A stretch of 64,000 nucleotides of DNA from Actinobacillus capsulatus DSM 19761 (GTDB lineage Bacteria; Pseudomonadota; Gammaproteobacteria; Enterobacterales; Pasteurellaceae): NCBI RefSeq assembly GCF_000374285.1, contig NZ_KB893942.1, forward strand, positions 41,490 to 105,489, given 5' to 3'. The notes under the pieces are model-generated. The model was not told where the DNA came from, did not search any database, and saw nothing but the letters and a program-made list of their open reading frames with translations. Position 1 is the stretch's first letter. Each line of letters begins with the position of its first letter. Made by a program: the position numbers and the translations under genes. Shown in pieces: positions 29,939-39,298 of this stretch.

Positions 29939-30570
29939 TATTGGTGATCCTTTGTATGGCTATAAGTGTAAGAAGCCGCACCACGAGTAAGCATTCTGAG
30001 CTGCATAATCACTCGTTTTTTCAGTTTTTCACGCTCTTGCGTGTTCATATCAAGCGCATAAGCGCCGGCAGTAAACACAATCGTCATCAGCCCTTCCGCC
30101 TGGATATGCGCAATTTCACGGCTACTGTTGACATCTTTACTCATAATATAGTCGGTCAATTCCGCAATAAAATGCTGAATTTCTCTTGATGCTGCCGTAC
30201 GGAATGCCTGTGATGTACCGGAACTTTCACGGAGTAACAAACGGAAAACGTTTGGTCGGTCTGTAATAAATTCAAAGAACGTTTCGGTTGAAACCGCAAC
30301 CACGCTGCCGCCGTTTTCAATACGTTTACGAGCTTGGCGCATGAGCTGACGAAGCAATAAACCCGATTCGTCCACCATAGCTAAGCCTAATTCGTCCATA
30401 TCTTTAAAATGGCGATAGAACGAAGTCGGTGCAATACCGGCTTCTCTTGCGACTTCTCGTAAACTGAGATTAGAAAAACTTTTCTCTGCGCTTAATTGGT
30501 TAAATGCTGCATCGACTAATGCTCGACGGGTTTTTTCTTTTTGCTGTGCGCGAATACCGATGTTACTCAT
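29938..30570 (-). CDS. fabR: TetR-family repressor of unsaturated fatty acid synthesis
   Basis: 210 aa, strongly like E. coli FabR, which represses fabA/fabB and senses unsaturated acyl groups. N-terminal TetR HTH at residues 10-58 with [20 protein letters not shown] and [11 protein letters not shown]; then [16 protein letters not shown] and [12 protein letters not shown]. It overlaps oxyR by 8 bp on the same strand, an arrangement that fits coupling of membrane composition to oxidative stress response. Confidence 0.94.
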   Translation of the reverse strand: MSNIGIRAQQKEKTRRALVDAAFNQLSAEKSFSNLSLREVAREAGIAPTSFYRHFKDMDELGLAMVDESGLLLRQLMRQARKRIENGGSVVAVSTETFFEFITDRPNVFRLLLRESSGTSQAFRTAASREIQHFIAELTDYIMSKDVNSSREIAHIQAEGLMTIVFTAGAYALDMNTQEREKLKKRVIMQLRMLTRGAASYTYSHTKDHQ

Positions 30571-31456
30571 TGATGTTCTCTTGCTTCATAATATTAGCAA
30601 CTTCTTTTGCAAGACGTTCATAGCGAAGGCGTAATGGTGAGCCTGGGCGATAAATTAGTCCCACAGAACGATATGGTTTCGGAGCGTTAAAGGCGAGGTA
30701 TTTTAAGCCTTCACAAGATTTAGCCGCTAATTCCGGAATCAGTGAAATACCGGCATTTGCCGCCACCATATTACGTAATGTTTCTAGATTGGTCGCTTTA
30801 AAGTGCGTACTTTCTTTTGCGCCGACCGATAAACAGTAATCTAAAGTTTGGGTACGTAAGCAGTGACCGTCATCTAAGAACAGCAATTCTTTGTCTTTTA
30901 GCGCGCTAATATCTAAGCTTTTTTGACTCGCCCATTCATGTTGTTGTGATACGGCTAATAACATTTGTTCGTTAAAAATAGGTACTTCAATAAACGGTTC
31001 GCTTTCTTTTACAAACGCTAAGATACCGCAGTCTAGTTGACCGGACTCAAGTTGATCTACCAATTGTGAAGTTTGTAGCTCGTAAATATAAAGTTCTAGT
31101 TCGGGAAACGCCGATTTTAACGCTGGCAATACAAATGGTAAAAGATACGGGCCGAGCGTTGGGATAATGCCGACATGAAGTGGGCCGGACATTTCTTTAC
31201 CTTGGTTACTCGCCATCTCTTTTAGCACTTTTACTTCACGTAATACGGCTTTAGCTTGCTCAACTAAGGTTAAACCTGCTTGCGTAAATAAGACTTTACG
31301 ACTGGTACGCTCAAGTAAAACTGTACCTAATTCGTCTTCTAATTTGCGAATTTGACCGCTTAATGTCGGCTGGCTCACATTACAGGCATCAGCCGCACGG
31401 CGGAAGTGTTTATAATCTGCTAAGGCAATTAAATATTCTAAATCTCTAATATTCAC
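30563..31456 (-). CDS. oxyR: Hydrogen-peroxide-sensing regulator OxyR
   Basis: 297-aa LysR-type activator. The HTH is in residues 1-60 ([27 protein letters not shown]). The redox pair is exactly C199 and C208 ([14 protein letters not shown]), which form the activating disulfide. It is divergent from the peroxiredoxin-glutaredoxin gene at 31581, a classic OxyR target position, so the 124-bp spacer probably holds its operator. Confidence 0.95.
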   Translation of the reverse strand: MNIRDLEYLIALADYKHFRRAADACNVSQPTLSGQIRKLEDELGTVLLERTSRKVLFTQAGLTLVEQAKAVLREVKVLKEMASNQGKEMSGPLHVGIIPTLGPYLLPFVLPALKSAFPELELYIYELQTSQLVDQLESGQLDCGILAFVKESEPFIEVPIFNEQMLLAVSQQHEWASQKSLDISALKDKELLFLDDGHCLRTQTLDYCLSVGAKESTHFKATNLETLRNMVAANAGISLIPELAAKSCEGLKYLAFNAPKPYRSVGLIYRPGSPLRLRYERLAKEVANIMKQENINE

Positions 31457-31580
31457 AGGAACTCCCAGTTAGCGAAGAATGACCATTTTTCCTATTAATC
31501 AAATAGGCTGAATTATGGCATATTTAGGTGTAGAATGCGTACAGTTTTTGAAAACATTATGTAAAACAGGAGAATTTTTT

Positions 31581-32307
31581 ATGTCATTTAAAGATATGAC
31601 TGGGCAAAAAGTGCCTAACGTAACCTTCCCAACTCGTAAAGGTGGCGAATGGGTTAATGTAACTACTGCAGATTTATTCGATAACAAAACTGTTGTAGTT
31701 TTCTCTTTACCGGGTGCATTCACGCCAACTTGTTCATCAACTCACTTACCACGCTACAATGAATTAGCGGGCGAGTTCAAAAAATTAGGTGATCTGTATC
31801 TCTGTAAATGATACTTTCGTAATGAACGCATGGGCGAAAGACCAAGATGCGGAAAGTGTGATCTTATTAGCAGACGGTAACGGTGAATTTACTGAAGGTA
31901 TGGGGCGTTTAGTTGATAAAGCGAACTTAGGCTTTGGTAAACGTTCTTGGCGTTATTCTATGCTCGTGAAAAACGGCGAAGTAGTGAAAATGTTTGATGA
32001 GCCGGAAAAAGATGGCGACCCGTTTGAAGTATCTGATGCGGAAACCATGATCAAATTCTTAAACCCAGAGTGGAAAGACCAAGATCCAATCGTGGTATTC
32101 AGCAAAACAGATTGCCCATTCTGTGCAAAAGCGAAAGCATTATTAGCTGAAAAAGGCTTACGCTTTGAAGAAATCGTGTTAGACAATGATTCACAACGCG
32201 GTAAAGTGATTCGTGCGGTTGCTGGTAGCCAAACAGTTCCACAAATCTTTATCGGCGGTAAATTAATCGGCGGTAGCGATGCTTTAGAAGCGTATTTTGC
32301 AAAATAA
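31581..32307 (+). pseudogene. Peroxiredoxin-glutaredoxin fusion (Prx5 hybrid), frameshifted
   Basis: Normally about 240 aa; it reduces peroxides using glutathione via a built-in glutaredoxin (known from Haemophilus influenzae). The peroxiredoxin half has C51 ([13 protein letters not shown]) and the glutaredoxin half has CPFC (DCPFCAKAKALL) and TVPQIFIGG. The two halves are in different frames. After FKKLG (near 31791) the sequence runs to a stop at 31811 while the family reads VDDI..SVNDTF. About 11 bases seem missing near 31793. Strong ribosome binding site (AGGAG). As read, only a short truncated peroxiredoxin would be made. It may be a real strain lesion. Confidence 0.85.
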
Positions 32308-32331
32308 TAAGCAAATTTAACCGCTTATATA

Positions 32332-32364
32332 AAAAACCGAGCGTTTAAAAGCGTTCGGTTTTTT
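32332..32364 (+). terminator. Terminator of the peroxiredoxin-glutaredoxin gene
   Basis: AACCGAGCGTTT / AAAGCGTTCGGTT hairpin (imperfect) followed by a T7 tract, 25 bp after the stop and before the convergent fbp. Confidence 0.75.
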
Positions 32365-32378
32365 TGTTTTTATTAGGA

Positions 32379-33383
32379 CTATTCTGCAAATTCTTGCATA
32401 AATTTGACCGCTTGTTGCACCATTGAGGTTGAGCCGACAAAGAACGGTACACGTTGATGCAGTTCAGTTGGTTTAATATCTAAAACCGGATTAAAACCGT
32501 CTGTTGCCATACCGCCCGCTTGTTCGGCTAAGAACGCCATTGGATTGCCTTCATATAATAAACGTAGCTTACCTTTCGGATAGACGGTTGAGGTTGGGTA
32601 GATATAGATTCCGCCTTTTAACAGATTGCGGTGGAAATCCGATACTAATGAACCGATATAACGCGATGAATACGGACGTTTAGTCGCTTCGTCACTTTCT
32701 TGGCAATATTTGATGAATTTTTTCACGCCCACCGGGAAGGTGACGTACTGTCCTTCGTTAATTGAGTAATATTTTCCTTCAAACGGCATTTTCATATCCG
32801 GATGAGACAGAATAAATAAACCGAGGGACGGGTCATAAGTAAAGCCGTTGACACCATTACCGGTGGTATAAACCAACATCGTCGATGAGCCGTAAGTGAC
32901 ATAACCCGATGCCACTTGTTTACGCCCTTCTTGTAAGAAGTCTTCAATCGTAACCGGCGTACCAATCGGTGAAACACGTTTATAAATTGAGAAAATCGTG
33001 CCGACCGAAACGTTTACATCAATATTTGAAGAACCGTCTAAAGGGTCGGTCATTAAAATATATTTTGCATTTCTGCCTCTTTCGTTGTCAAAAGCAACGA
33101 AGTTATCATCTTCTTCAGAGGCAAAACCTGCTACATCTTCACGTGCAATTAATGCTTTTTTCATCGTTTCATTGGCAAACACATCTAATTTCATTTGTGC
33201 TTCGCCTTGAATGTTTTCAGATCCGGCAACGCCTAAAATATCTTGGCTTAAACCGGCACGGTTAATTTCACGATGAATAATTTTAGCCGCAAGGCGAATA
33301 GACGATAAAATACCGCTTAATTCACCTTTCGCTTCCGGGTACTCTGCTTGTTTTTCAATAATAAATTCGCCGAGTGTTTTCAT
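32379..33383 (-). CDS. fbp: Fructose-1,6-bisphosphatase class I
   Basis: Gluconeogenic phosphatase. 334 aa, with the metal-binding motif [15 protein letters not shown] near residue 113, EEDDN upstream, and [31 protein letters not shown] near 260-290. Single gene; a perfect CRP consensus site lies 82 bp before its start, consistent with carbon-source control. Confidence 0.96.
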   Translation of the reverse strand: MKTLGEFIIEKQAEYPEAKGELSGILSSIRLAAKIIHREINRAGLSQDILGVAGSENIQGEAQMKLDVFANETMKKALIAREDVAGFASEEDDNFVAFDNERGRNAKYILMTDPLDGSSNIDVNVSVGTIFSIYKRVSPIGTPVTIEDFLQEGRKQVASGYVTYGSSTMLVYTTGNGVNGFTYDPSLGLFILSHPDMKMPFEGKYYSINEGQYVTFPVGVKKFIKYCQESDEATKRPYSSRYIGSLVSDFHRNLLKGGIYIYPTSTVYPKGKLRLLYEGNPMAFLAEQAGGMATDGFNPVLDIKPTELHQRVPFFVGSTSMVQQAVKFMQEFAE

Positions 33384-33464
33384 AATTTCTCCTTGGGGTA
33401 TGCTAAAATAGCAGCGGTATTATAGAAAGAAATTAAAGCTCCCCCTAACGGGGTATAACAAGTT

Positions 33465-33480
33465 TGTGACATTGATCACA
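33465..33480. promoter_or_regulatory. Perfect CRP site between fbp and mpl
   Basis: TGTGACATTGATCACA is an exact TGTGA-N6-TCACA. It is 82 bp from the fbp start and 26 bp from the mpl start, so it would suit activation of fbp or control of both. The TTGAT half also resembles an FNR half-site. Confidence 0.75.
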
Positions 33481-33505
33481 AAATTTTTACATTAAAGGCT
33501 AATTT

Positions 33506-34870
33506 ATGACGCAAAAACACATTCACATTCTTGGTATTTGTGGCACTTTTATGGGCGGTGTGGCGATGATCGCACGAGAACTGGGCTATAAAGTGACAGG
33601 CTCGGATACCAATGTTTATCCGCCGATGAGTACATTTTTAGAAAATCACGGCATCGAAATCATCCCTAATTATGATGTGGCACAGCTTCAGTCTGCACCG
33701 GATTTAGTGGTTATCGGTAATGCAATGAGCCGTGGTAATCCTTGCGTAGAATATGTATTGGATAATCAACTAAATTATACTTCAGGCCCGCAATGGCTAC
33801 ATGATCATCTGTTAAAAGATCGTTGGGTTCTGGCAGTATCTGGCACGCACGGCAAAACCACGACTACCGGTATGTTAGCGTGGATTTTAGATCAAAATCA
33901 GATTGATACCGGCTTTTTAATCGGAGGGGTTGCCGGTAATTTCGGTATTTCGGCGCGTGCCGGTTCAAGCAAATTCTTTGTGATTGAAGCGGACGAGTAT
34001 GATTCGGCATTCTTTGATAAACGTTCTAAGTTTGTGCATTACACACCGAAAACGCTAATTATCAACAATATTGAATTTGACCATGCGGATATTTTTGATG
34101 ATTTAAAAGCGATTCAACGCCAGTTCCATCACTTAGTACGTACTATGCCGAGTAGCGGTTGTATTCTTTCGGCGGCAGCGGATGAAAATGTACAAAATAC
34201 GCTAAAAATGGGCAGTTACAGCGAGTTGCAATTTATCGGTGAAGATAAACAGTGGTTTGCAAAACCGATTTCAGCAGATTGTTCACATTTTGAAGTATTC
34301 CACAAAGGTGAAAAAGCCGGTGAGGTAAAATGGAATATTATCGGTGCACATAATATGCACAATGCCCTGATGGCGATTGCGGCGGCACATCACGCAGGCG
34401 TATCAGTAACTGGCGCTTGTGAAGCACTTGGTTCATTTATTAATGCGAACCGCCGTTTAGAAGTGAAAGGTGAAGTGAATGGCATTACCGTTTATGATGA
34501 CTTTGCCCATCACCCAACCGCAATAGCGGCAACAATTGACGCTTTACGTGGCAAAGTGGGCAAAGAACAACGTATTTTAGTGGTGCTTGAACCTCGTTCT
34601 AATACAATGAAAATGGGCGTGCATAAAGAAGAAATCGCGCCAAGTTTAGCCAATGCTAATGCGGTATTTGTTTACCAACCGGACACAATTCCGTGGGCGG
34701 TTTCAGTGATTACCGATTCACTCTCACAACCGGCTGCATGGTCGGCAAATCTTGATGAGTTGGTGGCGTTAGTGGTAAAAGAAGCGAAGCCGAACGATCA
34801 TATTTTAGTGATGAGCAACGGTGCATTTGGTGGCATTCACAATAAACTCTTAAATGCACTAAAAAGCTAG
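33506..34870 (+). CDS. mpl: UDP-N-acetylmuramate:L-alanyl-gamma-D-glutamyl-meso-diaminopimelate ligase
   Basis: Recycles murein tripeptide by attaching it to UDP-MurNAc. 454 aa, Mur ligase family. N-terminal nucleotide fold (HILGICGTFMGGVAMIARELGYKVTGSD), ATP loop GTHGKTTTTGML near residues 111-122, and DDFAHHPTAIAATI near 330. Single gene; the terminator overlaps the 3' end of the convergent thioredoxin gene. Confidence 0.96.
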   Translation: MTQKHIHILGICGTFMGGVAMIARELGYKVTGSDTNVYPPMSTFLENHGIEIIPNYDVAQLQSAPDLVVIGNAMSRGNPCVEYVLDNQLNYTSGPQWLHDHLLKDRWVLAVSGTHGKTTTTGMLAWILDQNQIDTGFLIGGVAGNFGISARAGSSKFFVIEADEYDSAFFDKRSKFVHYTPKTLIINNIEFDHADIFDDLKAIQRQFHHLVRTMPSSGCILSAAADENVQNTLKMGSYSELQFIGEDKQWFAKPISADCSHFEVFHKGEKAGEVKWNIIGAHNMHNALMAIAAAHHAGVSVTGACEALGSFINANRRLEVKGEVNGITVYDDFAHHPTAIAATIDALRGKVGKEQRILVVLEPRSNTMKMGVHKEEIAPSLANANAVFVYQPDTIPWAVSVITDSLSQPAAWSANLDELVALVVKEAKPNDHILVMSNGAFGGIHNKLLNALKS

Positions 34871-34889
34871 TTTTTCTGTCTATGTAAAA

Positions 34890-34915
34890 ATACCGCCTAG
34901 AGAGCTAGGCGGTAT
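34890..34915 (+). terminator. Terminator between mpl and the thioredoxin-like gene
   Basis: Perfect 11-bp stem ATACCGCCTAG / CTAGGCGGTAT with a 4-base loop. It covers the stop codon of the minus-strand thioredoxin gene and can act in both directions. Confidence 0.8.
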
Positions 34916-35231
34916 ATTCTTTTATATATTTCCCTAATACTTCTTTAAGTTCCCTCATATTAATATATCTCGCCGAACGCCAAATTTCTTTGCCGTCCGC
35001 AAAGAAAAGTACCGCCGGTGCGGTGAGTACGTGAAAACGACTGGCAATCATCGGTACCGTTGCAATATTGGTTTCAATGCCTGCAATTTCAGGTAATTCC
35101 GCCACGACTTCGGCAACCTGTTTTCTAAATACCGTACACACACCGCAATTCGGTGCTTGTACATAAAGTAGCACTAGGCGATTTTCAGTAAGATATTGCT
35201 CGATAGTCGCAAGATCGTGAGCGTTATGCAT
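34905..35231 (-). CDS. Thioredoxin-fold protein with CGVC motif
   Basis: 108 aa, cytoplasmic (no signal peptide). Thioredoxin fold with C-G-V-C (APNCGVCTVFRKQV near residues 27-40) and cis-Pro in TAPAVLFF. Less like canonical Trx (CGPC), so substrates are unknown. The ribosome binding site GAGG lies before the ATG at 35231. Its promoter region abuts the left inverted repeat of the island that starts at 35254. Confidence 0.85.
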   Translation of the reverse strand: MHNAHDLATIEQYLTENRLVLLYVQAPNCGVCTVFRKQVAEVVAELPEIAGIETNIATVPMIASRFHVLTAPAVLFFADGKEIWRSARYINMRELKEVLGKYIKEYTA

Positions 35232-35253
35232 ATTTTCCTCCTATTTAAAAATG

Positions 35254-35305
35254 ACAAGCGGTCAGATTTTTGTAACATTTTGGTATTATGTAGCAGTTGC
35301 ACAAA
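35254..35305 (+). repeat. Left 52-bp inverted repeat of the ATPase/protease island
   Basis: Begins with the uptake signal ACAAGCGGTC (35254-35263) and ends TGTAGCAGTTG-C-ACAAA. It aligns without gaps to the reverse complement of 39299-39350 at 43 of 52 positions, and at 25 of the last 28. It marks the left end of a 4.1-kb island. Similarity far beyond the uptake signal separates it from ordinary uptake-signal pairs. Confidence 0.75.
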
Positions 35306-35446
35306 ACTCAACACATAATCTTAACCGCTCTTTTACCAGAGTTACTATAATCCCAATACAAAAAAATGTTGGCTCAATTTTGCCAAAAAGTAGTTAAATT
35401 TAAGCTAAAAAACATAAAAATGGCTTTAATTTTGTTTTTTTTGGGT

Positions 35447-35452
35447 TATAAT
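35447..35452 (+). promoter_or_regulatory. Promoter -10 of the ATPase/protease operon
   Basis: Perfect TATAAT, 41 bp before the ATG at 35493, with a weak -35 (TTTAAT, 16 bp upstream). It places the start of transcription near 35459, after a TTG at 35454, which supports the ATG at 35493 as the start. Confidence 0.55.
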
Positions 35453-35492
35453 TTTGCAAAATTTATTTATTTATGAGGTTTTTTATAAATTT

Positions 35493-36572
35493 ATGGCTAG
35501 TGTGATAAATGAAATGTTTATTGATGTAGTAAATGATGCTCTTACTGGGAAAAAAGATAGTCTTGTGATGAGATTGAAAGTAATAGCTAAAAGGTTAAAG
35601 CAAGAACAGCCTGACTTAGCAAGGGAATTGGAATCTTTAATTTCCACTTCAAACACTAATGCAGTCGCAAGAGGACGATCATTAACACCTCAATTTTCTC
35701 CTGTTGATGCAGATACCAGACAAAAATTACTAATTGAAACATATCCAGTAATTATGGATACAGTTCCTATATGGTCAGAAAAAGTAAATACTCAGTTAAA
35801 TCGCTTTATAGCTGAGTGGGAAATGAAAGAATCCTTATTACATGAAGGTGGGCTACATCCATCTACATCTTTGCTTATAAGTGGTCCACCAGGAGTAGGT
35901 AAAACATTATCTGCCAAATGGATTGCTCATAAACTTGATATACCTCTTCTAACTTTAGATCTCGCTAGTGTAATGAGTAGTTATTTAGGTAAAACCGGCA
36001 ATAATATTAAAGCTGTACTCAATTATACCTCATCTTTTCCATGTGTATTATTACTTGATGAGTTTGACTCAATAGCTAAAAAGAGAGACGATACAACTGA
36101 TGTCGGTGAATTAAAAAGATTAGTAACTGTTATTCTCCAAGCTATTGATGAATGGCCTAAGCAATCTGTCCTGATAGCAGCAACTAATCATTCAGAACTT
36201 CTAGATCCTGCTGTTTGGCGACGGTTTGACAGTATTATTGATTTTGAGCTCCCAGATCAAGAGTTAATTAAAAAGTATTTGATATCTAAAGATATTAGTA
36301 AGAATTTATCAGATTATATATCAACTAAATTACACGATATTTCTTATGCCATAATAGAAAGATCCATCAATCAGGCTAAAAAAAATTCTATCATAGAAAA
36401 AAAACCATTCAGTGCAACATTAATTAATGAATTATTAGGTGATAATGTTTTACTGGAAAATGTTATTGAAACGATGTTAGCAACAAATATTTCTCAACGA
36501 AAAATTGCACAAGACTTAGGAATTTCAAGATCTCAAATACAAAAATTTGTGAAAGAACAAGGATTACAATAA
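35493..36572 (+). CDS. AAA+ ATPase of an ATPase/subtilase module
   Basis: 359 aa, no signal peptide. The N-terminal helical part (1-115) is followed by the AAA+ core: Walker A GPPGVGKT (131-138), Walker B CVLLLDEFD (184-192), sensor 1 Asn in LIAATNH (227-233), arginine-finger region WRRFD (242-246). A C-terminal helix-turn-helix (332-356, QRKIAQDLGISRSQIQKFV) may bind DNA. It resembles the classical CDC48/FtsH-like AAA group. Its stop codon overlaps the start of the protease gene by one base (TAATG), so they are one unit. AT-rich; rare Arg/Ile codons are frequent. Role probably regulates or feeds the protease; inference. Confidence 0.85.
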   Translation: MASVINEMFIDVVNDALTGKKDSLVMRLKVIAKRLKQEQPDLARELESLISTSNTNAVARGRSLTPQFSPVDADTRQKLLIETYPVIMDTVPIWSEKVNTQLNRFIAEWEMKESLLHEGGLHPSTSLLISGPPGVGKTLSAKWIAHKLDIPLLTLDLASVMSSYLGKTGNNIKAVLNYTSSFPCVLLLDEFDSIAKKRDDTTDVGELKRLVTVILQAIDEWPKQSVLIAATNHSELLDPAVWRRFDSIIDFELPDQELIKKYLISKDISKNLSDYISTKLHDISYAIIERSINQAKKNSIIEKKPFSATLINELLGDNVLLENVIETMLATNISQRKIAQDLGISRSQIQKFVKEQGLQ

Positions 36573-38755
36573 TGAATAATAAAAATCTGCTTCTTGGTTA
36601 TGGAGAAACGCTTACTAGACCAGTAAAATTAAATACAGGCGGAGGACCTAAAAATAAGCCGTATACATATGAAGAAAACAAGCCTGTTATTGTAGCGCAG
36701 CTAAATAAAGTCATTTCTGAAATTAACAATACACTACCGCTTGCAATGCCAGAGGGGAAAGCAGTAGTAAAATTCGTTCTTCATCCAACTTTTTTAGCTA
36801 AAAGTTATTTTCCTGTTAGACTATTAAATAAATTTTCGCTTCAAAGTATAGGCAGTAAGTCCGTTAGTATTAAGCCTAGAAAAGATATTAAAAAGAAAGG
36901 CAGGAGAGAAGAATATACAACAGCCTGTATTTATGTGTCCGGTAAAAAAGAAAATTTTCAGGACTTTCTTGATACGTTAAATGAAGACAAACTAAATCAA
37001 AGCTTAAAAGATGATTTGATTACGTTAGAAAATATATCTACATTAACTACCTCAGATAAAATAAAAAGTTTTAATAATGATGAGATTGTAGCTGTTGAAA
37101 TAGCTTTACATACACCCAATACCCCTTCAGGGATTGTTGATGCTTTTGAGGTATTTGCAGAACAAAATGGTGTTTTCGTAGATAAAGAAAGAAGTATAAG
37201 CGTAAAAGGATTAACATTCATACCGGCTAAAGCCAGTAAAAATATGGCATTGAGACTCGCAGAATTCTCTTTTCTGCGGACCTTAAGAGAATTACCCCAA
37301 TTACGGGGTAATGAACCTGTGATATTACGTTCATCTACCAATGGCACCACTCTTAGTCTTCCTTCAGAAGGAGCTATAAATCCTGATTTAAAAGTCGCAA
37401 TATTTGATGGGGGACTAGGAATTAATAATTTTGCTCCTTGGGTTAAAGAATATATATGGAGTAATGGTAATACCAGTGCGCAATTACTTTCTCATGGGCA
37501 AGATGTTACATCCCCTGTTCTTTTTGGTATTGTGAATAATGATACTAAAAAGCTTAGCGTACCTTATTGTAATATAGATCATTATAGGGTGTTAGACTCG
37601 GATATTAATAATACTGATATAGATTTATTTGATGTTCTTATCCGTATAAAAACGGTATTAGAACAAACAAGATATGATTATATAAACCTAAGTTTAGGTC
37701 CAAGGCTCCCAATTGACGACGATGATGTTCATGTATGGACTTCGACCCTTGAAGAAATTCTTGCTAAAAGCGGAGCACTTTGCACCGTTGCCGTTGGCAA
37801 TGACGGACATTTGCCAGAATCGCTGAACCGAATTCAACCTCCTTCTGATTTAGTTAATGGACTATCCGTTGGTGCGGCGACTTCCTTATCAGATGATTGG
37901 GAAAGATGTTTATATAGCTGCATTGGTCCAGGTAGAAGCCCTGGATATATAAAACCAGATGGTGTTGCTTTTGGTGGACATGCTGAAGAACCATTTCAAA
38001 CATATAGTCCGAATGGAATTGTAAGCACTGCCGGTACCAGTTTTGCTGCTCCGTTAGTATTACGACAGGCAATAGCCTTAAGTACATCCTTACAATATAA
38101 TATCACGCCGTTAACAGCTAAAGCTCTTCTCGTACATCATGCAGAGTCTAAGGGTTTTCCTCGTCATGAAATTGGATGGGGACGTTTTCCTAATGATATT
38201 AATGACATTATCTATTGTAGTGATGATGAAGTAAAAGTTATTTATCAAGGAATACTCAAACCATCACAATATATGAGAGCCTTAATTCCAATTCCAAACA
38301 TACCTATACGAGGGAGTGTAACTTTAAGGGCAACATTCTGTTTCTCAACTTCAGTAGATCCAGAACATTCCCTTAATTATACAAGAAGCGGACTTGAAGT
38401 TATTATGCGAAAAAGTACTGATGATACTCCAGGATTTACATTTCCATTTTTTAATCAGAAGCGTATTTATATGGATGAAAGTGAACAACGCAATGCCCAT
38501 AAGTGGGAAAACACAATAAGAAGTGAACACAAGTTTAAAGCTAACGAGCTAACAACCCCATGTTTTGACATAATTTATTATGGAAGAGATTGCGGTATGC
38601 CTGTTCATATAGATGAACTGGAAGATTTACCTTACGTTTTGGTTGTAACATTATCTGCAGAGGAAATGCCTGAGCTATATAACCTGATAAGACAGAGATA
38701 TCAAACACTCCAACCAATTCAGGTACAACAACAAATTGTATTACAACACACTTAA
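36572..38755 (+). CDS. Subtilisin-like serine protease (S8) of the same module
   Basis: 727 aa, no signal peptide, so probably cytoplasmic, unusual for subtilases. The N-terminal 1-265 is not recognised (a possible sensor or inhibitory region). The S8 domain has the triad in the correct order: D279 (VAIFDGG), H308 (LSHGQDVTSP), S490 (TAGTSFAAP), plus the oxyanion Asn410 (VAVGNDG). About 220 residues of beta-rich C-terminal sequence follow. All catalytic residues are present, so it should be active. Pairing with an AAA ATPase suggests regulated proteolysis, possibly a stress or anti-phage response. Function not established here. Confidence 0.85.
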   Translation: MNNKNLLLGYGETLTRPVKLNTGGGPKNKPYTYEENKPVIVAQLNKVISEINNTLPLAMPEGKAVVKFVLHPTFLAKSYFPVRLLNKFSLQSIGSKSVSIKPRKDIKKKGRREEYTTACIYVSGKKENFQDFLDTLNEDKLNQSLKDDLITLENISTLTTSDKIKSFNNDEIVAVEIALHTPNTPSGIVDAFEVFAEQNGVFVDKERSISVKGLTFIPAKASKNMALRLAEFSFLRTLRELPQLRGNEPVILRSSTNGTTLSLPSEGAINPDLKVAIFDGGLGINNFAPWVKEYIWSNGNTSAQLLSHGQDVTSPVLFGIVNNDTKKLSVPYCNIDHYRVLDSDINNTDIDLFDVLIRIKTVLEQTRYDYINLSLGPRLPIDDDDVHVWTSTLEEILAKSGALCTVAVGNDGHLPESLNRIQPPSDLVNGLSVGAATSLSDDWERCLYSCIGPGRSPGYIKPDGVAFGGHAEEPFQTYSPNGIVSTAGTSFAAPLVLRQAIALSTSLQYNITPLTAKALLVHHAESKGFPRHEIGWGRFPNDINDIIYCSDDEVKVIYQGILKPSQYMRALIPIPNIPIRGSVTLRATFCFSTSVDPEHSLNYTRSGLEVIMRKSTDDTPGFTFPFFNQKRIYMDESEQRNAHKWENTIRSEHKFKANELTTPCFDIIYYGRDCGMPVHIDELEDLPYVLVVTLSAEEMPELYNLIRQRYQTLQPIQVQQQIVLQHT

Positions 38756-38800
38756 TACAATATCATATACATGATAAAAAGCTGAAGATCACTATTCAGC

Positions 38801-38880
38801 TCAGACCGCTGACAAATCTTTAAAGCAATGTGAGCAAGGTTTAGGGGCAGCGGTCTGATAGCGGAGAATACCGCTATTTT
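38801..38880 (+). terminator. Double hairpin after the protease gene
   Basis: TCAGACCGCTG (38801-38811) pairs perfectly with 38848-38858. A second stem ATAGCGG / CCGCTAT (38858-38864 with 38871-38877) is followed by TTTTCTT. The second is a plausible terminator between the protease gene and the convergent small genes. The first is longer than needed for termination and may be a remnant of another element. Confidence 0.55.
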
Positions 38881-38898
38881 CTTATGTTCCAATCTCTT

Positions 38899-39003
38899 TT
38901 AACTTCCATGTAATCTTCTTAATGCGTGAGAAAATGCAATAACAATCGAGTGGAAATCAAATTTATCAGGTGTATAGCCTTCCAACTCAAAAGCCTTAAT
39001 CAT
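38899..39003 (-). CDS. Small protein, 34 aa, overlapping the gene upstream
   Basis: Short reading frame (MIKAFELEGYTPDKFDFHSI...) starting at an ATG that overlaps the stop codon of the 79-aa gene by 8 bases. This is typical translational coupling. The C-terminus SHALRRLHGS is charged. Too short to assign; it might be a decayed remnant of a longer gene. Confidence 0.35.
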   Translation of the reverse strand: MIKAFELEGYTPDKFDFHSIVIAFSHALRRLHGS

Positions 39004-39235
39004 AATCTCGTTTGTTGGCAATAAATTCATTAGGGCGATAAGTGTAAGATTTAGATTTTTTGCCACGCTGTTTCGTTGCTAATGAAAATGGCTCACTATT
39101 TAATGCTATCAAGGCTTGCTGTAACGTAGTAATATGCTGTTTAGCTACCTCGATACATTTTTCGAAATAGGTAACGTCTCGTGTTAATTTAACGATTTTC
39201 TGCTGAATAGCATTTGTATCCCTTGCTTTTATCAT
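38996..39235 (-). CDS. Hypothetical coiled-coil protein, 79 aa, in the island
   Basis: N-terminal two-thirds (residues 5-50) is a heptad-like helix rich in Lys, Gln, Ile; the tail is basic (KQRGKKSKSYTYRPN). It reads away from the right inverted repeat, starting 63 bp inside it. Helix plus basic tail suits a small DNA-binding or dimerising protein. Not recognised as transposase. A weak ribosome binding site (AAGGA) precedes it. Confidence 0.55.
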   Translation of the reverse strand: MIKARDTNAIQQKIVKLTRDVTYFEKCIEVAKQHITTLQQALIALNSEPFSLATKQRGKKSKSYTYRPNEFIANKRDYD

Positions 39236-39298
39236 AAATAAAAATCCTTGTAGTTAGTAAAACTCACAGGAATTGTAGTAAAATTTAGTTAGGCGGCC

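Noticed and set aside
35454..35492. TTG at 35454 as start of the AAA+ ATPase
   Set aside because: It lies at or before the predicted transcription start (TATAAT at 35447) and lacks a ribosome binding site; ATG at 35493 is preferred.
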